A DNA stretch of 12,531 bases from an uncultured Anaerolineaceae bacterium (GCA_937967805.1 CALBTC010000541.1:1-12531); one strand, 5' to 3'; counted from the stretch's first letter, positions 1-7,510 are shown. The notes: generated by a model not told the origin, from the letters alone. Translations and numbers: made by a program.

Positions 1-1448
1 GGCTCTCTCGTGCCGCAACGGTTGATGAATTACTGACAAACAGCACCATCCTGGTAGATAAAGCGTTTTGGGGCTGGACCATTTTAGCTGGGATGTTGGG
101 AGCCACCTTCTCCTCGGCTCTGGGTTCTCTTGTGGCGGCCCCGCGAGTGATGCAAGCGCTGGCTCAGCACGGCATCTTGCCCTTTAGCAATTATCTGGCG
201 CAGGAAACAGAAGCAGGTGAACCACGACCCGCCCTCTATTCCACCGGTGTCATCGGCTTTGTCACTTTAGTCGCTGCCCTGGCCAGCGGTGGAGGTCTGA
301 ACGCTGTGGCCAGCATCATCACCATGTTCTTTTTAATTACCTATGGGATGCTCAACCTGGTTGTGCTGATTGAGCAAATGTTGAGTACCGTCAGCTTTCG
401 GCCCACGTTCCGCGTGCCGCGCATCGTGCCCTTTATTGGGATGGCGGGCTGCCTCTTTGTGATGTTCCTGATCAATCCTGGTTTTAGTTTAGTCGCCTTG
501 GCCCTGGTGCTGCTGGTTTACATCTATCTCATGCGGCGCAATCTGGATTATTTGCCAACCGACGTGCGCAGCGGCCTCTTTTTGTCGCTGGCAGAATGGG
601 CAGCAACGCGTGTCAGCTATCTACCTTCGGCCGTTAAACGCACCTGGAAACCATTTGTGCTGGCACCAATTGAGCAAACGCAGGAGCTGACCGGCAGCTA
701 TCGCTTTTTGCGGGCGCTGACGAAACCGCAGGGTGCCATCCATGCGCTGGGGATTCATCCTGAGGGTGATGATTCGGCGCTAAAAGGGCTGCCTGATCTG
801 ATAGAGGCTTTTTCTAATGAGGGCATTTTTGCCCGCACCACATTTTTAGAAGAGGCCGACATGGTAAACGGGGTGCGGGCAGCGACGCAAATTTTGCGCA
901 GCACGTTCTTCAGGCCCAACTTGCTCTTTTTGAATCTGCGGCAAGAGTCAAATTTAGATGCGTTACAGCCGCTAATAGATAAAACGGCCGCTTACAACAT
1001 GGGTATCGTTCTCCTGGCGCGCCATACCGTGCGCGATCTGGGGCGGCAGCACCTGATCAACGTCTGGATTTCCCACCAGAGCGATGATTGGCAAATTGAT
1101 TTAAAATGGAGCAACTCCGATCTTGCCTTACTGCTAGCTTACCAGCTCACTAAAAATTGGTCTGGTAAAATAAATTTGTGCCTGGCCATCGGCGAAGAAC
1201 GAGACCCGGAGCCGGCGGAGACGTTCTTGCAAGAATTGGCCGATCTGGCCCGGCTGCCGGGCGATACAGAGGTAACCATAGTTCAGGCTCCATTTACCGA
1301 AGCCCTGCGTATGGTTCGGCGGGCAGACCTGGCAATTTTTGGCCTGCCCAATCCGGCCAGGCTTACATTTTGCCAGGAAATTGTGGCGGCTGTCGATGGC
1401 TCTTGCCTGTTTGTCCGGGACTCCGGTGAAGAGAGTGCGCTTGCCTGA
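1..1448 (+). CDS. SLC12-like amino acid/cation-chloride permease, C-terminal part (5' end outside window)
   Basis: This is the last roughly 481 residues of a transporter whose reading frame is open to the left edge, so the start is missing. The visible part begins LSRAATVDELL and has about five hydrophobic segments (near residues 22-45, 79-98, 100-123, 140-158 and 160-176, counting from base 3). The first holds the small-residue run SSALGSLVAAPRVMQALA, which resembles a core helix of APC-superfamily carriers. After about residue 180 comes a long soluble domain of about 300 residues with alternating strand/helix character (for example VTIVQAPFTEALRMV and ADLAIFGLP). This matches the cytosolic C-terminal domain of bacterial homologues of cation-chloride cotransporters. 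Substrate cannot be assigned from this part; amino acids or K+/Na+/Cl- are both possible. It ends with TGA and is followed by a 65-base gap. No functional link to the downstream cytochromes is visible. Confidence 0.8.
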   Translation, partial: LSRAATVDELLTNSTILVDKAFWGWTILAGMLGATFSSALGSLVAAPRVMQALAQHGILPFSNYLAQETEAGEPRPALYSTGVIGFVTLVAALASGGGLNAVASIITMFFLITYGMLNLVVLIEQMLSTVSFRPTFRVPRIVPFIGMAGCLFVMFLINPGFSLVALALVLLVYIYLMRRNLDYLPTDVRSGLFLSLAEWAATRVSYLPSAVKRTWKPFVLAPIEQTQELTGSYRFLRALTKPQGAIHALGIHPEGDDSALKGLPDLIEAFSNEGIFARTTFLEEADMVNGVRAATQILRSTFFRPNLLFLNLRQESNLDALQPLIDKTAAYNMGIVLLARHTVRDLGRQHLINVWISHQSDDWQIDLKWSNSDLALLLAYQLTKNWSGKINLCLAIGEERDPEPAETFLQELADLARLPGDTEVTIVQAPFTEALRMVRRADLAIFGLPNPARLTFCQEIVAAVDGSCLFVRDSGEESALA

Positions 1449-1462
1449 TGCAATCCAAACAC

Positions 1463-1490
1463 CTTTGCGTTCTCCGCGTCCTTTGCGGTT
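1463..1490. repeat. short degenerate 9-bp tandem element in the intergenic gap
   Basis: Three degenerate 9-mer units follow one another here: CTTTGCGTT, CTCCGCGTC and CTTTGCGG followed by TT. The element lies in the short gap between the permease stop and the Shine-Dalgarno of the next gene. From memory, very similar units (reverse complement AACCGCAAAGG plus GCAAAGAACGC-like copies) occur as dispersed intergenic elements in many bacterial genomes. Only one copy is present in this window, so dispersal cannot be shown here. Confidence 0.5.
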
Positions 1491-1513
1491 AATTATTATT
1501 GAAGGAGCAAAAG

Positions 1514-2740
1514 ATGAGTGAAAAAATTGATGTTAATACGGCCGATGCCGCCGCGCTAACCACTATCACCGGCATTGGCCCGGCTTTGGCCGAGCGAATC
1601 ATAGAGTACCGTGAAACAGTGCATCCTTTTGAGGAAGTGATTGAGCTGGCCGCCGTGCCCGGAATCTCTGAGAAAATGGTGCGTGGTTTTGAAGATTTGG
1701 TGACGGTACAGCCTGCGCCATCAGCCCTGGATGAACCGGAAGAAGTCATCTTGTTGGGCGCGCCAGACGAGCCAGAAGCGCTGCTGCCTGCCGAACTGCC
1801 AGACGACACGCGCGAAGAGCCAGTCGTGGTTGATACTACAGAATCAGATCAGCCAGGAGAAATGGAAGCAGCGCCTGTAGCAGAAGAAGAAGATGAGCTT
1901 GAGGAGCCCATTGTAGAAACGGCCGTCGTTGACGAGGCAGAGGCAGACGCTTCCGTTGCCGAAGAAGATGAGGCGGCAGAGACCGGTTCCCCCGAGATTG
2001 AAGACCTGCCTTTGGCCGAACCAATGAATCCGGCCATGCCTGATCCGGATTTGTATGCCGTCGCCCCAACCCAGCCCCCCGCCGATTGGGAAGCAAAAAC
2101 ACAGCGGCGCGGCTGCCTGAATGCCCTGGTGGCTGCCACTTTTGGCGCTATTTTGGGGGCCGTGCTCACGCTGGCCATTCTGGCCGCGTTAAACCAGGGC
2201 AGCCTCAGCTTTGCCGCCAGCGATACAGAACTTCGGCAGCAGTTGAACACAGAAATTATTTCTCGTACCAACGAGTTAAACCGGCTTTCTACGCGTGTGA
2301 GCCTGGCCGCGACCCAGGAAGCTGCTGCCAATCAATCATTGCAAACCGATTTTGCCGCAACCAGTGAAGCTCTCAACGAGCAGTTGGCGAATAGCGAAGA
2401 AGTTATCAACGAGCTGACGACCCGTTCTGGCGAACTAGAACAACGCTTGGAGGAGGTGGCCGGGGCTGCCGATACATTTACCGGCTTTTTGGACGGCTTG
2501 CGCCTGCTTTTGGCTGATTTGGAAGAAGGCACAGCCACGGTCACGCCAACGCCCGCACCGGAGGAAGAAACCGTTTCGCCGACACCAACACCCACACCGG
2601 CCAGCGGTGAAACGTTAACGCCAGCGGCAACGACGGCCGTTTCGCCAACTGAGACCCCAACAGGGGCGCCCACCCGCACACCACAGCCCACGGCGACACC
2701 GTTTAGCTTCCCGACCAACACCCCGGCACCGCAACCATAG
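1514..2740 (+). CDS. ComEA-like helix-hairpin-helix protein with one membrane segment, coiled coil and Pro/Thr-rich tail
   Basis: This 408-residue protein has four parts. Residues 4-65 form a ComEA/Tex-type helix-hairpin-helix domain with two hairpin motifs (TGIGPALAERI near 19-29 and VPGISEKMV near 48-56), the fold that binds DNA backbone non-specifically. Residues 70-185 are a very acidic, low-complexity linker. Residues 202-226 are a hydrophobic segment preceded by Gln-Arg-Arg. Residues 236-318 are predicted coiled coil, and 339-408 are a Pro/Thr-rich tail. The positive residues before the membrane segment favour the HhH domain inside and the coiled coil outside. ATG 1514 was chosen over an in-frame TTG at 1499 because GAAGGAG lies 7 bases before it. 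ComEA itself has its HhH at the C-terminus outside the cell, so the order and topology here are reversed and a DNA-uptake role should not be assumed. The next gene encodes a similarly built protein without the HhH. True function unknown. Confidence 0.8.
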   Translation: MSEKIDVNTADAAALTTITGIGPALAERIIEYRETVHPFEEVIELAAVPGISEKMVRGFEDLVTVQPAPSALDEPEEVILLGAPDEPEALLPAELPDDTREEPVVVDTTESDQPGEMEAAPVAEEEDELEEPIVETAVVDEAEADASVAEEDEAAETGSPEIEDLPLAEPMNPAMPDPDLYAVAPTQPPADWEAKTQRRGCLNALVAATFGAILGAVLTLAILAALNQGSLSFAASDTELRQQLNTEIISRTNELNRLSTRVSLAATQEAAANQSLQTDFAATSEALNEQLANSEEVINELTTRSGELEQRLEEVAGAADTFTGFLDGLRLLLADLEEGTATVTPTPAPEEETVSPTPTPTPASGETLTPAATTAVSPTETPTGAPTRTPQPTATPFSFPTNTPAPQP

Positions 2741-2768
2741 CAGACGGTTCCCGTAAAACGTTCATCAC

Positions 2769-2797
2769 AGAGTGGAGACTGAATCAATCTCCACTCT
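2769..2797. repeat. perfect 10-bp inverted repeat (hairpin)
   Basis: AGAGTGGAGA (2769-2778) and TCTCCACTCT (2788-2797) pair perfectly around a 9-base loop. No T-run follows on either strand, so this is not a standard intrinsic terminator. It lies between the two coiled-coil genes, where it could process or stabilise a shared mRNA, or be a dispersed mini-element. Confidence 0.6.
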
Positions 2798-2843
2798 CCA
2801 ATCTCTAATTTCAACCGCAAAAGGTTATTCCATGACCACAAAT

Positions 2844-2849
2844 GAGGAG
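2844..2849 (+). promoter_or_regulatory. Shine-Dalgarno GAGGAG deciding start at 2856
   Basis: GAGGAG lies 6 bases before ATG 2856. The in-frame ATG at 2832 has only a weak AAAGG upstream, and the GTG at 2772 sits inside the hairpin at 2769-2797 with no ribosome site. ATG 2856 is therefore preferred. Confidence 0.6.
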
Positions 2850-2855
2850 TTGAAA

Positions 2856-3875
2856 ATGACAACCAATCAACCACGCAGTGCCAGAAGCCGGCTTTGGTGG
2901 ATTATCCGCACCACGTTTATTATTTTGTTTATTGTTGTCCTGGCGGCTGTCATATTGGGCGGGCTGGGGTATGCAGGTTATCGGGGCGTTCAGGAAATTC
3001 AGCGATCCACCAACAGCCTGGCCATGCGCATAGATGCCAACGAGCAAAATCTCAACTCGCTGCGCGATCTGGTGAACTCGGAGTTTGCCGAAGGGAACCC
3101 GGAGCAGCAGTTGCAGATTAGTCGGCTGGAAAACGATCTGGCATTGCTTACCCAACAATTAGAGACATTGCAGGCGGCTCAAGTGGAGGAAACGGCCGTT
3201 CAAATCGAACAGATCAACACATTAGAAGGTGAACTGGCAACGGCCGTTGCTCAAAACAGCGAACTGACCGACGAACTGGAAACCGTGCAGGAAGCTTTGG
3301 TAGCGTTACAGAGTGACCTCAACAGCAACGGCGGCCGTATTGATGAGCTGGGCGGCGACATCGATCGCCTCCGTTTGCAGCTAAGCGCGCTGGACGACAC
3401 CGTGGCGGAACTCTCCACAGACACCACGGCAGCGGCCGCACGCGAGGGTGAAACGGCCGATCTGCCACAAACGCTCACGCTGCTTCAACTGTGGGGGGTT
3501 CTCACCAATGCCCGGTTGGCATTGATTGATGGGGATGAGGCGGCAGCGGAAACGGCGGTAACCCAAGCCATCATCCTGGCCGACACCCTCACCGCCGCGG
3601 CGGACACACCCGCGGCCGCTGCCCTCACCCGGTTGCAAACTCGCCTGGACCTGGCCGCCGCCGGCTTTGCCACCGATCTGCCTATGGTGGCCCAGGATTT
3701 AGAAGCCGCCAGCCAGGAGCTGACCTTGTTGCTAAGTGGACCGTCACCTGAAGCCGAAGTTGTTGAAGCTACCCCCACCGCCACAGAAGACGTTGAGGAA
3801 ACGGCCGTTCCTTCCGCTACGCCGTCTCCTAGCCCAACGCCCCTGCCATCCCCTACCGCCACACCTACCCCTTAA
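2856..3875 (+). CDS. membrane-anchored coiled-coil protein with Pro/Ser/Thr-rich tail
   Basis: This 339-residue protein is not a recognised family. Residues 8-13 are basic (Ser-Ala-Arg-Ser-Arg), followed by an uncleaved-looking membrane segment at about 14-40. Residues 45-190 are long coiled coil rich in Glu, Gln, Leu and Ala. Residues 203-295 form a helical domain with the run LLQLWGVLTNARLALIDGD, which recalls the helical repeat of HemX-like proteins. The tail from 296 to 339 is Pro/Ser/Thr-rich and ends TATPTP. Basic residues before the membrane segment put the coiled coil outside the cytoplasm. The gene follows the HhH/coiled-coil gene by 115 bases on the same strand and shares its membrane-coil-tail plan, so the two products may interact or be distant paralogues; this is inference. 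If the ATG at 2832 is used, the protein gains eight residues. Function unknown. Confidence 0.78.
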   Translation: MTTNQPRSARSRLWWIIRTTFIILFIVVLAAVILGGLGYAGYRGVQEIQRSTNSLAMRIDANEQNLNSLRDLVNSEFAEGNPEQQLQISRLENDLALLTQQLETLQAAQVEETAVQIEQINTLEGELATAVAQNSELTDELETVQEALVALQSDLNSNGGRIDELGGDIDRLRLQLSALDDTVAELSTDTTAAAAREGETADLPQTLTLLQLWGVLTNARLALIDGDEAAAETAVTQAIILADTLTAAADTPAAAALTRLQTRLDLAAAGFATDLPMVAQDLEAASQELTLLLSGPSPEAEVVEATPTATEDVEETAVPSATPSPSPTPLPSPTATPTP

Positions 3876-3886
3876 GCAGGCAGTTG

Positions 3887-3939
3887 TTCTCCGGAAACCG
3901 CATGTAGCCAGATGCGTCTACCAGAGGGTTTCCGGAGAA
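3887..3939. repeat. 13-bp perfect inverted repeat with 27-base loop, possible terminator of the coiled-coil genes
   Basis: TTCTCCGGAAACC (3887-3899) pairs perfectly with GGTTTCCGGAGAA (3927-3939). Inside the loop, GCAT (3900-3903) can pair with ATGC (3912-3915), extending the left side of the structure. It begins 12 bases after the coiled-coil gene stop. There is no T-run after the right arm, so termination would have to be Rho-assisted. It could also be a dispersed palindromic element or a processing site. Confidence 0.55.
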
Positions 3940-4235
3940 TTCCAACTACAAATGCAAAGTGCTCTGCTGCCAGGGCAACCTGAAGATATATGACATATGA
4001 GAGGTTATTCATGTGACAATTGTCTTTGCCCCTGCTTTGTCAATCGCCTATCCTCATAATTGGGTAAGAAGCAAAGTTTCCAGATACTGGTAAATAAACG
4101 TTGCCCTTCTTGGCATTGGAATGAGAGTGGTCCCCATACCTTTGCTATCTTGCACAACCTCGAACGAGCATACTATCGGCGCAAACCTGGCCGTATCGTG
4201 AAATAAGAATCGAATTGTCTAGCAGTGCGGGAAAA

Positions 4236-4253
4236 ACCCCAACCTTTTGGGGT
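4236..4253 (-). terminator. small hairpin with T-run on the minus strand
   Basis: ACCCCAA (4236-4242) and TTGGGGT (4247-4253) form a 7-bp stem with a 4-base loop. Read on the minus strand the stem is followed by a run of T (bases 4232-4236 are A on the plus strand). This is the shape of an intrinsic terminator for minus-strand transcription. No minus-strand gene lies above it here, so it may act against antisense transcripts or be a structured part of the cytochrome leader RNA. Confidence 0.35.
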
Positions 4254-4327
4254 AGATTTATGCCGACTGTTTGTCAATACCGGTGGCAACACTTCTTCAT
4301 AAAGTTAGTCAATGGAGGAATTCATCG

Positions 4328-5587
4328 ATGTACTTGAATCGGGGCTTTTTGTTCGTTTCTGTATGCTTTCTTTTCTTGCTAGCCGCCGCCTGCACGGGGC
4401 CCCCGGGACCTGAAGGGCCGGTAGGACCCGCTGGCGTGCCCGGACCGGTGGGCCCGCCTGGCCCGGCCGGTGAGGATGGTGCGCCGGCCAGTCAGGAATA
4501 CGTTGGAAGCGAGAAGTGTGGCGAATGTCATGATTCACAATATGCCCGCTTCATGCTATCCGGTCATCCTTATAAACTAACTGAAGTCACCGGTGCGCCC
4601 CCCACATTCCCTTATGATGGAATAACCGGCGGAGTTCCCAATCCGCCAGAGGGGTACACCTGGGCAGAGATCAGCTATGTGATTGGTGGCTTTGGTTGGA
4701 AAGCGCGATTCATCGACCAGAATGGCTATATCATCACGGGCGATACGAGTGCAGCTACGCAATACAACCTGCCCAACGAGGCACTCGATACGCCTGGAGA
4801 ATGGGTACCCTACCATCCGGGGGAACAACTGCCCTATGATTGTGGCGGCTGCCACACCACCGGGTACCGACCCCAAGGTCATCAAAACAACATGGAAGGC
4901 ATTGTTGGCACCTGGGCTTTGCCCGGCATACAGTGTGAAGCATGCCACGGGCCGGGCAGTCTGCACGCCAACGATCCGTACGGCATGGATGTGAAAATTG
5001 ATCGCTCCTCCCAACTATGTGGAAAGTGCCATGTGCGAAACGATCCGGCCATCATTGATGCGGCCGACGGTTTTGCCAGGCACCATGAACAGTATGAAGA
5101 TCTATACAATTCAAAGCATTTTGCCCTGACGTGTGTGACCTGCCATGATCCGCATTCCAGCGCTTTGTATGAAGACGAGATAGTTAATCCTAACGCGGGC
5201 ATTATGCAGGCATGTGAAACTTGCCATTGGCAGGCGGAGACGCAAAATAACCCCAGGCACGGTCCTGTGGATTGTATTGATTGCCACATGCCGCCAATGG
5301 CCAAATCGGCCGTTGCGGATGTGGCGCAGTTCACCGCAGACGTGAGTGCCCACCAATTTTCCATCAATCCTGATCCTGACGCTCCGCAATTTAGCGAAGA
5401 TGGCACGCAGGTAATGCCTTATATCACGCTCTCGTATGCCTGCCAGCATTGTCACAATGGTGAGTTTTACTCGGAGCGTTCCCTGGAGGAGCTGGCCCTT
5501 GCTGCCAACGGTTATCACGATCCGCCAACACCGACGCCGCAGCCCACGGCGGAACCGGTTGAAGGGGAAGGAACGCCAACGCCATAA
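4328..5587 (+). CDS. octaheme c-type cytochrome lipoprotein with collagen-like spacer
   Basis: This 419-residue protein is an exported electron carrier. A signal peptide (1-21) ends at Leu-Ala-Ala-Ala-Cys, with Cys22 the likely lipidated residue, so the protein is anchored to the outer face of the membrane. Residues 24-53 are ten consecutive Gly-X-Y triplets, a collagen-like spacer. Eight CxxCH sites bind heme c, at Cys64, 172, 203, 231, 269, 296, 316 and 372. Signatures such as GSEKCGECHDSQ, QCEACHGPGSLH and DCIDCHMPPM resemble the cytochrome c554/HAO/NrfA group. There is no CxxCK active-site heme, so a nitrite reductase role is not supported. The C-terminus is Pro/Thr-rich (from about 399). 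ATG 4328 was chosen over an in-frame TTG at 4271 because GGAGGA lies 8 bases before it and the signal peptide starts there. The 9-heme NapC-like gene follows by 62 bases and is its likely electron partner. Whether it only carries electrons or is an enzyme is open. Confidence 0.9.
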   Translation: MYLNRGFLFVSVCFLFLLAAACTGPPGPEGPVGPAGVPGPVGPPGPAGEDGAPASQEYVGSEKCGECHDSQYARFMLSGHPYKLTEVTGAPPTFPYDGITGGVPNPPEGYTWAEISYVIGGFGWKARFIDQNGYIITGDTSAATQYNLPNEALDTPGEWVPYHPGEQLPYDCGGCHTTGYRPQGHQNNMEGIVGTWALPGIQCEACHGPGSLHANDPYGMDVKIDRSSQLCGKCHVRNDPAIIDAADGFARHHEQYEDLYNSKHFALTCVTCHDPHSSALYEDEIVNPNAGIMQACETCHWQAETQNNPRHGPVDCIDCHMPPMAKSAVADVAQFTADVSAHQFSINPDPDAPQFSEDGTQVMPYITLSYACQHCHNGEFYSERSLEELALAANGYHDPPTPTPQPTAEPVEGEGTPTP

Positions 5588-5598
5588 AGTTTGTTGGG

Positions 5599-5608
5599 AA
5601 CGGCCGTT
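5599..5608. repeat. intergenic copy of the AACGGCCGTT palindrome
   Basis: This is a 10-base perfect palindrome between the 8-heme and 9-heme cytochrome genes. Eight copies of its ACGGCCGT core occur in the window, most of them inside coding regions. Confidence 0.6.
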
Positions 5609-5649
5609 TCTATCCAGTCCATACCTTTTTATCAGAATAGGAGCCGCAT

Positions 5650-7374
5650 ATGCGCAAAATTTGGTCAGCATTCAAACGGTTTGTCTTTCCCCCCGCAGGC
5701 AGCCCACTTTGGGTACGCATCCTGCCATTTGCCGTGGCCGGCGTGCTCATCTTTGGGGTTATCTACGGCAGCGTAGAAGCGTGGACGTACACTAACTCAT
5801 CGGAATTTTGTGGTACCACCTGCCATACCATGCCACCCCAATTCAGTGCCTACCTGCAATCGCCCCACGCGCGGGTGCAGTGCGTAGAATGCCACATCGG
5901 GCGCGACGTATTCACGACCCAATTCACGCGCAAAGCAGGCGATCTGCGCCACGTCATATTAACGATAACCCAGGATTACGAATTTCCCATCCACACGCGC
6001 AACATGCGCCCTGCCCGCGACTCTTGTGAACGCTGCCACTTTCCTGAAAAGTTTTCTGATGACAGTTTGCGCGAAATTCGTAATTACAATGCGGACGGCA
6101 CCGATCCGGAACTCCTCTACCTGATCATGAAAACGGGTGGTGGTACCGAGCGTGAGGGGCTGGGACGCGGTATTCACTGGCACATTGAAAACGAAGTTTA
6201 TTATCTGGCCACAGATTATCTAGAGCAAGACATTCCCTATGTGCGCGTAGTAGATCATGATGGCAGTGTCAAAGAGTATTACGATATAACCTCTGACTTT
6301 ACACCAGATGATGTGGCCGGCACCACGCTGCAGAAGATGGACTGCATCACCTGCCACAACCGGATCACACATGAGATCCCTAATCCAACAGAGGCTGTTG
6401 ATCAGGCCCTTACCAAAAATCTGCTGCCGCGCTCGCTGCCCGACATTCGAGAACAGTCGGTGGCGCTGCTGCGTGAACCGTATCCCGATAGTGAAGCAGC
6501 ATTAGCCAACTTCGTCACCCTGGGAACCTATTATGCTGATCGTTATCCTGACATTTACGCTGAGCGGCAAGAAGAGATTCAGCAGGCAGTGGTAACATTG
6601 CAGGATATGTATCAGCAGATGGTGTTTCCAGAGCAAAAGATCGACTGGGATACCCATCCCAACAACCTGGGGCACAAGGATTTCCCAGGCTGCTTCCGCT
6701 GTCACGATGGCAACCATCTAACCGGAAGTGAAGAGAGCATCCGCCTGGAATGTAACATATGCCATTCCGTGCCGGTGATTGCTGATAACCAGTCGTTGGT
6801 GACTAAAATCGAGCTGGTGCGCGGACCTGAACCGCCATCTCACACCCATACCAGCTGGATTACTCTCCACGGTGGCGTTATCGATTCATCGTGTGCTGCT
6901 TGTCATGAGCCGGCCGATCCCGCCGTAGACTACACGGAACTGGAAGGACCACCGCCGAACGACAACTCGTTTTGCGGAAATTCATCTTGTCACTCGAATG
7001 AATGGGTTTTTGCGGGATTTGACGCGCCTGAACTGCAGCCGGTGCTGGCACGCCAGCAGTATATCTTATTGAACACCAGCCCTTATTTGCTGGAGGGCGT
7101 TCCGCGCACGTATGAAGAGACCTTTAAAGCCATGTTTGAAGGACGCTGTGTCTTTTGTCATAGTGGGAACCTGGCTGAAGCCGACCTGGACCTCAGCAGC
7201 TACGACGGGCTGATGGCGGGGGGCCAGAATGGTCCGGTCGTGATACCTGGTGATCCAGATGCCAGCCTGATAATTTCGCGGCAGTCTGGCCCTGCCGAAC
7301 ATTTCGGCCAGGTGCTTGAAGACGAGCTCAACGCCTTGCGAGAATGGGTGGAAAACGGAGCACCAGAGGGGTAG
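5650..7374 (+). CDS. nine-heme NapC/NirT-like membrane-anchored cytochrome c with C-terminal PSCyt1-like domain
   Basis: This 574-residue protein probably takes electrons from quinol and passes them to multiheme partners outside the membrane. One membrane anchor lies at about 22-44. The next part (50-130) resembles NapC/NrfH: FCGTTCHTMPPQFSAYLQSP and CVECHIG. Nine heme sites are seen at Cys54, 78, 126, 232, 348, 368, 415, 442 and 500. Two are non-standard: Cys54 is CX3CH (CGTTCH) and Cys442 is CX4CH (CGNSSCH). The final region (499-574) has RCVFCHSG, a DLDLSSYDGLMAGG stretch and VIPGDPDASL, typical of the cytochrome domain first named in Planctomycetes. ATG 5650 follows TAGGAG (5638-5643). 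NapC/NrfH proteins are usually about 160-200 residues with four hemes, so this one is a much enlarged, fused form. It follows the octaheme lipoprotein gene by 62 bases, probably in one transcript, and ends before a strong terminator. Confidence 0.9.
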   Translation: MRKIWSAFKRFVFPPAGSPLWVRILPFAVAGVLIFGVIYGSVEAWTYTNSSEFCGTTCHTMPPQFSAYLQSPHARVQCVECHIGRDVFTTQFTRKAGDLRHVILTITQDYEFPIHTRNMRPARDSCERCHFPEKFSDDSLREIRNYNADGTDPELLYLIMKTGGGTEREGLGRGIHWHIENEVYYLATDYLEQDIPYVRVVDHDGSVKEYYDITSDFTPDDVAGTTLQKMDCITCHNRITHEIPNPTEAVDQALTKNLLPRSLPDIREQSVALLREPYPDSEAALANFVTLGTYYADRYPDIYAERQEEIQQAVVTLQDMYQQMVFPEQKIDWDTHPNNLGHKDFPGCFRCHDGNHLTGSEESIRLECNICHSVPVIADNQSLVTKIELVRGPEPPSHTHTSWITLHGGVIDSSCAACHEPADPAVDYTELEGPPPNDNSFCGNSSCHSNEWVFAGFDAPELQPVLARQQYILLNTSPYLLEGVPRTYEETFKAMFEGRCVFCHSGNLAEADLDLSSYDGLMAGGQNGPVVIPGDPDASLIISRQSGPAEHFGQVLEDELNALREWVENGAPEG

Positions 7375-7442
7375 AAGCAAGCAGTGAGTGGATAGGCTGA
7401 GCGACACTTTGCGTTGCCCCTGCCCAGCAGCTATCTCCAAAG

Positions 7443-7476
7443 AAAAAGGAGCAGGTTTTCGGACCTGCTCCTTTTT
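7443..7476. terminator. strong bidirectional intrinsic terminator between convergent operons
   Basis: AAAAAGGAGCAGGT (7443-7456) and ACCTGCTCCTTTTT (7463-7476) pair perfectly over 14 bp around a 6-base TTTCGG loop. The stem has a run of five A on the left and five T on the right, so it works on both strands. It ends the + strand 8/9-heme pair (stop at 7374) and the - strand 10-heme gene (stop at 7511). Confidence 0.92.
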
Positions 7477-7510
7477 GTTCTAACCAAAGTGAATGCGTTT
7501 CAGCGGAGCG

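Larger units (their letters stand above)
3876..4327. other. 452-base intergenic leader before the first cytochrome gene
   Basis: No convincing gene lies in this stretch. It holds a long hairpin just after the coiled-coil gene (3887-3939), a short hairpin at 4236-4253 and a Shine-Dalgarno GGAGGA at 4314-4319 for the cytochrome. A weak promoter candidate is TTGCAC (4150-4155) with TACTAT (4171-4176); the 15-base spacer is short, so it is only a suggestion. The length and lower G+C appearance compared with neighbours suggest an independent promoter for the cytochrome pair. Confidence 0.5.

Noticed and set aside
2332..2874. 180-codon minus-strand frame over the HhH gene tail
   Set aside because: Its Gly/Val-rich sequence is just the complement of Pro/Thr codons in the tail of the real gene.
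3590..3625. G+C-rich palindromic runs in the coiled-coil gene
   Set aside because: They arise from Ala and Thr codons in a low-complexity helical part and do not look like a separate element.
4328..5587. Octaheme protein as a nitrite reductase or hydroxylamine oxidoreductase
   Set aside because: All eight sites are CxxCH. No CxxCK site is present, and the P460 cross-link tyrosine cannot be placed from sequence alone. It remains a multiheme carrier of unknown activity.
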